NCBI GenBank assembly: GCA_016874715.1
Contig: VGTK01000034.1
Coordinates: forward strand, 1 to 40,425
Direction of reading: 5' to 3'
DNA from: Deltaproteobacteria bacterium
GTDB taxonomy: Bacteria > Desulfobacterota > Binatia > UBA12015
DNA length: 40,425 nt
Part shown: one piece after another, positions 39,629-40,425 of the stretch
Position numbering within the stretch: position 1 is the stretch's first letter
How the letters are laid out: every line of letters starts with the position of its first letter
Position numbers and translations under genes: made by a program
The notes under the pieces: model-generated
Told to the model about the DNA's origin: nothing
Database searches by the model: none
Seen by the model: the letters and a program-made list of their open reading frames with translations, nothing else

Positions 39629-40425
39629 TCAGACCTGCCGCCCCGCGAGGTGGCCGTCGAAGATCGCGCGGTCCGCGGGCCGCACCGCGACGGCGTCGCC
39701 GACGCGGATCAGCTCGGGGACGCGGCCGCGCAGCGCGAAGTACAGCTCGTCACACGGCAGCCCGTGCGTGCGGATCACGACGTGGTCCGCCGCGACCTGC
39801 TCGGTCCGGCGCGACAGCACGTCCATCACCGTCGCCTCACCCGGACCCACCGCGACCAGCGCCGTGTTCGGGCGCCAGCGCAGCCCCGCCTGCACCGCAC
39901 GCGCGAGCGCGTACGACGCCGTCTCGCGGTCGAGCACCATCGGCGACGCGAGCGGCGTCACGACGCTGGTCTCGCGTCCGCTCGCCGCGAGCAGCTCGCC
40001 GAGGCCGATCGCCTCGATGAAGCCGACCGCGTCGAGGATCAGCACGCGCTGTCCCAGCGACTGCCAGCGCCGCAGCGCCTCCTCGTGGTCGAGCACGTGC
40101 GCCTGCTCACCGCCCCGCACCGGCAGCGGGTGCGACTTGGTCGGCAGGTCGCGCACGGCACGGCCGCCCGTCGCGACGATCACCGCGCCGGGCTCCAGCG
40201 CCAGCACGCCGTACTCGGTCGCGTCGCTGCCGAGGCGGACCTCGACCCCGCGCCGCGCGCACTCGCCGACGCGCCACGCCGCGAGGTCGGCGATCTCCTC
40301 GCGCCCGGGCAGCGAGGCCGCGAGCGGGATCTTGCCGCCGAGCCGCGGGCCGCGCTCGAGCAGGATCACCTCGTGGCCGCGCGCCGCCGCGACCCACGCA
40401 GCCTCGAGCCCGGCCGGTCCGCCGC
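39629..40425 (-). CDS. FAD-dependent oxidoreductase, C-terminal part (truncated at window edge)
   Basis: About 265 C-terminal residues of a pyridine nucleotide-disulfide oxidoreductase-like protein are visible; the N-terminus lies beyond 40425. The first visible residues, GGPAGLEAAWVAAARGHEVILLERGPRLGG, are the FAD-binding Rossmann motif. GAVIVATGGR follows near the middle. QRVLILDAVGFIEAIGLGELLAASG carries a second, NAD-type fold, with the usual Gly-rich motif altered to LDAVGFIEA. The end PADRAIFDGHLAGRQV resembles 2,4-dienoyl-CoA reductase/TMADH-type enzymes, which usually have an N-terminal old yellow enzyme barrel. Such enzymes act in fatty-acid or xenobiotic metabolism. Substrate unknown. 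Confidence 0.78.
   Translation of the reverse strand, partial: GGPAGLEAAWVAAARGHEVILLERGPRLGGKIPLAASLPGREEIADLAAWRVGECARRGVEVRLGSDATEYGVLALEPGAVIVATGGRAVRDLPTKSHPLPVRGGEQAHVLDHEEALRRWQSLGQRVLILDAVGFIEAIGLGELLAASGRETSVVTPLASPMVLDRETASYALARAVQAGLRWRPNTALVAVGPGEATVMDVLSRRTEQVAADHVVIRTHGLPCDELYFALRGRVPELIRVGDAVAVRPADRAIFDGHLAGRQV

Overview
The window comes from a very GC-rich bacterial chromosome with strong G/C bias at third codon positions. It holds about 35 intact protein genes, at least two clear pseudogenes, one gene remnant and one probable frameshifted gene. I see no tRNA, rRNA, CRISPR array, insertion sequence or phage gene. The gene set mixes a DUF1302 outer-membrane protein, two N-acyl-D-amino-acid deacylase-type amidohydrolases, F420/LLM-type oxidoreductases, an acetoacetate decarboxylase-like protein, thiolase, enoyl-CoA hydratase, P450, an HTTM membrane protein and Cys-rich secreted proteins. 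That mix is what I would expect of an uncultured soil or sediment lineage such as Candidatus Binatota (Desulfobacterota-like) or a relative. The taxonomic guess is inference only.

Layout. 0.1-5.7 kb: fumC and a dual-specificity phosphatase on the minus strand, divergent from a DUF1302 protein and a vanadium-haloperoxidase-like lipoprotein. 5.8-10 kb: a deacylase, a vapBC-type toxin-antitoxin pair with a readable promoter and operator, an LLM oxidoreductase and a small membrane protein. 10-14.3 kb: a minus-strand operon of a secreted Cys-rich protein with an internal duplication, a lipoprotein, a cytochrome P450 and a GNAT acetyltransferase. 14.4-19.7 kb: dtd with a tiny zinc-ribbon gene, then thiolase, an EVE-domain protein, GNAT, a PEP mutase/isocitrate lyase-family enzyme, an SDR and a small ABM monooxygenase. 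19.8-24.3 kb: a polytopic membrane protein divergent from a coupled acyl-adenylate ligase and glycosyltransferase, then the C-terminal stub of an LLM enzyme. 24.5-31.8 kb: LOG, GmhB-like phosphatase, a second deacylase, nitroreductase, an E2-like acyltransferase, a phospholipase D gene and an enoyl-CoA hydratase. 31.9-40.4 kb: a PQQ-type beta-propeller, an HTTM protein with its small partner, a UbiB-type kinase, an ADC-like protein, a DUF938 methyltransferase, a broken serine hydrolase, and the C-terminal part of an FAD oxidoreductase at the edge.

The most striking observation is a perfect-period 34-bp tandem repeat (six copies) inside the phospholipase D gene. One copy gives a continuous 424-residue enzyme. 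Six copies put the second catalytic half out of frame, and 1, 4 or 7 copies are in frame. That is the arithmetic of a phase-variable or recently expanded minisatellite. Two other short tandem arrays (16 bp x4 and an unrelated 34 bp x3) lie between genes.

Other points worth attention are the internally duplicated Cys-rich protein encoded with a P450, the ligase/glycosyltransferase/membrane-protein cluster, two enzymes whose usual catalytic residue is replaced (SDR Tyr to His; E2-type His to Glu), and a vapBC operator that overlaps the -10 element and predicts a leaderless transcript.
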